Shown: positions 61,007 to 64,000 of the stretch, in pieces
Numbering within the stretch: the stretch's first letter is position 1
How the letters are laid out: every line of letters begins with the position of its first letter
Source: Rhodamnia argentea
Lineage: Eukaryota > Streptophyta > Magnoliopsida > Myrtales > Myrtaceae
DNA length: 64,000 bases
Assembly (NCBI RefSeq): GCF_020921035.1
Contig: NC_063156.1
Span: forward strand, 29,312,283-29,376,282
Direction of reading: 5' to 3'
Notes under the pieces: generated by a model
Database searches by the model: none
Told to the model about the DNA's origin: nothing
What the model saw: the letters and a program-made list of their open reading frames with translations, nothing else
Translations under genes and position numbers: made by a program

Positions 61007-62058
61007 AAAAGGTTAAAAACTGAAATCCAAACACCAGTAGAAATATAAGATGGAACTGTTTTAGCTGACTAGTTGTTGATTGCAAAAGTGGAACTACTCC
61101 CTTGAACTTTATCAAAACATTACCAAATATCAAAGGTGTTGGTCTCCAAAAGACGACCCGATACCTTGTAAGATGAGGTACACTTTAGATCGAGCATTCA
61201 TTAATATTTAGCCATACTGAGATTCGTAGCTCAGGAGATACCATAGTCCATTCCTCGAAGTGCTCATCAAATGAGAACGTGTCGTACACAATCCAATACG
61301 TACAATAGATATTATCAGGAACCATCATGGCCGATAACGAATATTGAGTAACTCTCAGCTGAACTTGAACTCTTCATGTCAATTTAGAGCAACTCAAACT
61401 ACGCCTGTACAATTACCAGCGCGCAAACACAACTGAGCTAAGAATTGGCAAATCGACCGGCTAAGTTTCATAAACGTCCCTAATAGGAAGTAAATCAGCG
61501 AAAAGGAAGAGAAAGATGATTGTGTGCAGCTTTCTGAATTCTCCTATGTACAATTACATGGTTGGAAAAGACAAATTTACTACTTATGAAGTGAAAACAT
61601 AGCCCTCTAAACTACGCACGTGAAGTCGGGACGGGTCAAGTTGAAAATGGTCTGACTCAAATCGACCCGCATTCCCGTCTCGATCCCTTTATATGAAATA
61701 TAGTTTTTAGTGACCCATACCTAATTGACTCAATAACTATCCAAATATGGAAAACAACCTGAAAAAGTTTTCTCTCTCCTTTTTCTTTGGGTCGAATTCT
61801 TGTCCCTTTAATAACATGATATTTATACCATTTGTTTATAGTTTGTAAATTTAATGGCCATGTCGATAATTAGATATCTCTTAGTAAATTTTGCTCATAT
61901 TCCTAGCAACTCAATTTTTGTAAATTTATCATAATTAATAATTAAATTGACAATCTTATTGTCAATAATAAACCTGGAATATTTGCAAGTTACTATTTAT
62001 TAACATCATTCCGTGGTCGAACTTTACTGTTCATATACTTTCCTAGATGGGAAAGTTT
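61007..62058. other. Gene-free spacer
   Basis: AT-rich; nothing supported by sequence features. Confidence 0.5.
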
Positions 62059-62790
62059 CAAATGACTCATTTATTACTTGTTCACACAGTTCCTATCTAT
62101 ACTTTTGTTACGAAGGTCACTCAGAAGATGTTAGAGAGTCTACAGGCATGATTGTCATTTTCAAACCCTATTTTTCATCTTCCTCTGTGATGAAGCATGT
62201 GTTTCTATTCTTATCTCTTACTGGTATAGGATTGAAGACCATTGTAGGTTTATCCGTTTTACCCTGTACAAGTATTTTTTACTAACTTAATGACACTACT
62301 TTTCATTCCTTCTGTTTCTCTTTCTCTCTTTTGCAAGGGCTTGTCGTTGAAACCGTATTTGTGGAGAATCTTCATCCTCTGGCCTTGTCAAAATTTTCCT
62401 CTTTTCTATTTTTTTTTAAATGGTATTTTTGGCTCCATCACCAAACGTGCAATTCACGCGTATGTCACATATGGTCAAAGGAGTGAATAAAAGTTTTTAT
62501 GTTTATCCATAATATGTGTAATTTACACGAGTTATTAACTAGCTTTGCTTACGGCGAGACAATGTGTACGAGGCTTGAGAAGAGAAGTCTCGATCAAGAA
62601 TCAAAGAACTTGAGATGCTTGCGATGAAAATTAGTGAAGAAATTGAGGTGGTCCATGTAATATCTCTTTTGACGTGGATCAAATGATTCATTTACCACCT
62701 ATTCATACGGTTCCTATACTTTTGTTATCAAGATCATTGTGAAGATGTTAGAAAGTATAAATGTATGATTGTTATCTTCAAATCCTGGTT
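62059..62790. repeat. Two direct copies of a ~112-bp segment, 620 bp apart
   Basis: 62059-62171 and 62680-62790 share, in order, CAAATGAyTCATTTA, CACAGTTCCTATCTATACTTTTGTTA (CATACGGTTCC...), GAAGATGTTAGAgAGT and ATGATTGTCATTTTCAAACC. About 80% alike by eye. Could be an old segmental duplication or two decayed copies of one dispersed repeat. Confidence 0.65.
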
Positions 62791-63126
62791 TTTTTATTGT
62801 GTTGATTTTCTGTTTTGAATCTTGGTGAATATTGCATTAAGGGATTAATATATTTCATGCCTTTGGTTTAGTAAACTTTCTTATATTGAAAATTACAAAA
62901 AAAAATTGCACTGCTTGTTAGGATAAATTAGTTTCCTAATTAGGATTTCATGTTTGGAAAATATGTGGTAGTTAGGAAAGTTTCCAAATTAGAATAGGAT
63001 TTGTTTAAATTATTTTCCTAATTTAAATTGCATAATCTCACACTTTAGATAGTTTTTATATTTTGAATTTAGAATAAAATACCAAAAAATAACACGAGCA
63101 TATCATATAGATTTAACGGCATCTTT

Positions 63127-63256
63127 CTTGTCATGTCATTATTCTTGCCATGTCATCATCCACCTAACCATTCTTGCCCTGTCATTTTGCCACGTCATCG
63201 TTTCCATGTAATTGCCATGTCATCATCATCTATGCCACGTCATATGCCATGTCATG
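63127..63256. repeat. Cluster of TGCCAYGTCAT motifs
   Basis: Seven irregularly spaced copies of TGCCATGTCAT, TGCCCTGTCAT, TGCCACGTCAT or close variants in ~130 bp, all in one orientation. On the other strand two read ATGACGTGGCA, which is a bZIP-type core (TGACGTGG). A degenerate minisatellite is the simplest reading. Confidence 0.7.

Positions 63257-64000
<744 letters not shown>

Overview
The window is nuclear DNA from a flowering plant, most likely a woody eudicot. All genes are plant families with short exons, GT-AG introns and AT-rich intergenic DNA carrying MITE-like and foldback repeats. I cannot fix the genus from sequence alone. The style of dispersed repeats and the gene set would suit Myrtales, but that is a guess. 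I see no rRNA, tRNA, CRISPR, organellar or viral sequence.

Layout. 1-6999 (+): 3' three quarters of a REF6-type JmjC histone H3K27 demethylase, cut by the left edge. 8211-10160 (+): TIM22-family mitochondrial import channel with a 5'UTR intron. 11258-12422 (-): small RIN4/NOI-domain protein. 13315-19359 (+): protein with two B3 DNA-binding domains, with a DNA-transposon copy in intron 2. 20980-22608 (-): intronless AZG1-type purine/cytokinin permease. 22609-26045: intergenic, ending in three tandem copies of a ~247-bp repeat. 26167-28659 (+): membrane-anchored C2H2 protein. 29521-31032 (-): HemW-type radical SAM protein. 31398-34174 (+): proteasome lid subunit RPN7. 35296-35932: hAT-like MITE. 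37002-42686 (+): ABC1/UbiB atypical kinase with a GC-AG intron. 44004-45375 (+): conserved plant protein of unknown function. 46531-48749 (-): chloroplast nucleoside diphosphate kinase 2. 49993-51588 (-): intronless GRAS regulator. 53068-54368 (-): decayed BAHD acyltransferase pseudogene. 55870-56082 (-): likely small single-exon protein gene. 56083-64000: gene-poor, with a foldback repeat, a Mutator-like foldback element with a 9-bp target duplication, and smaller repeats.

The genes are not one pathway. They are mostly housekeeping (protein import, proteasome, nucleotide and heme metabolism) and regulatory (chromatin, B3, GRAS, NOI). The most informative local structures are the convergent C2H2/HemW pair, which matches my memory of the Arabidopsis At5g63280/At5g63290 pair; the 365-bp head-to-head promoter between HemW and RPN7, with three TGGGCY motifs; and several transposon-like elements whose ends can be read directly.

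I did not find a convincing undescribed biological system. Gene models were built by hand from splice consensus and checked for reading-frame closure across all exons. UTR limits are approximate.
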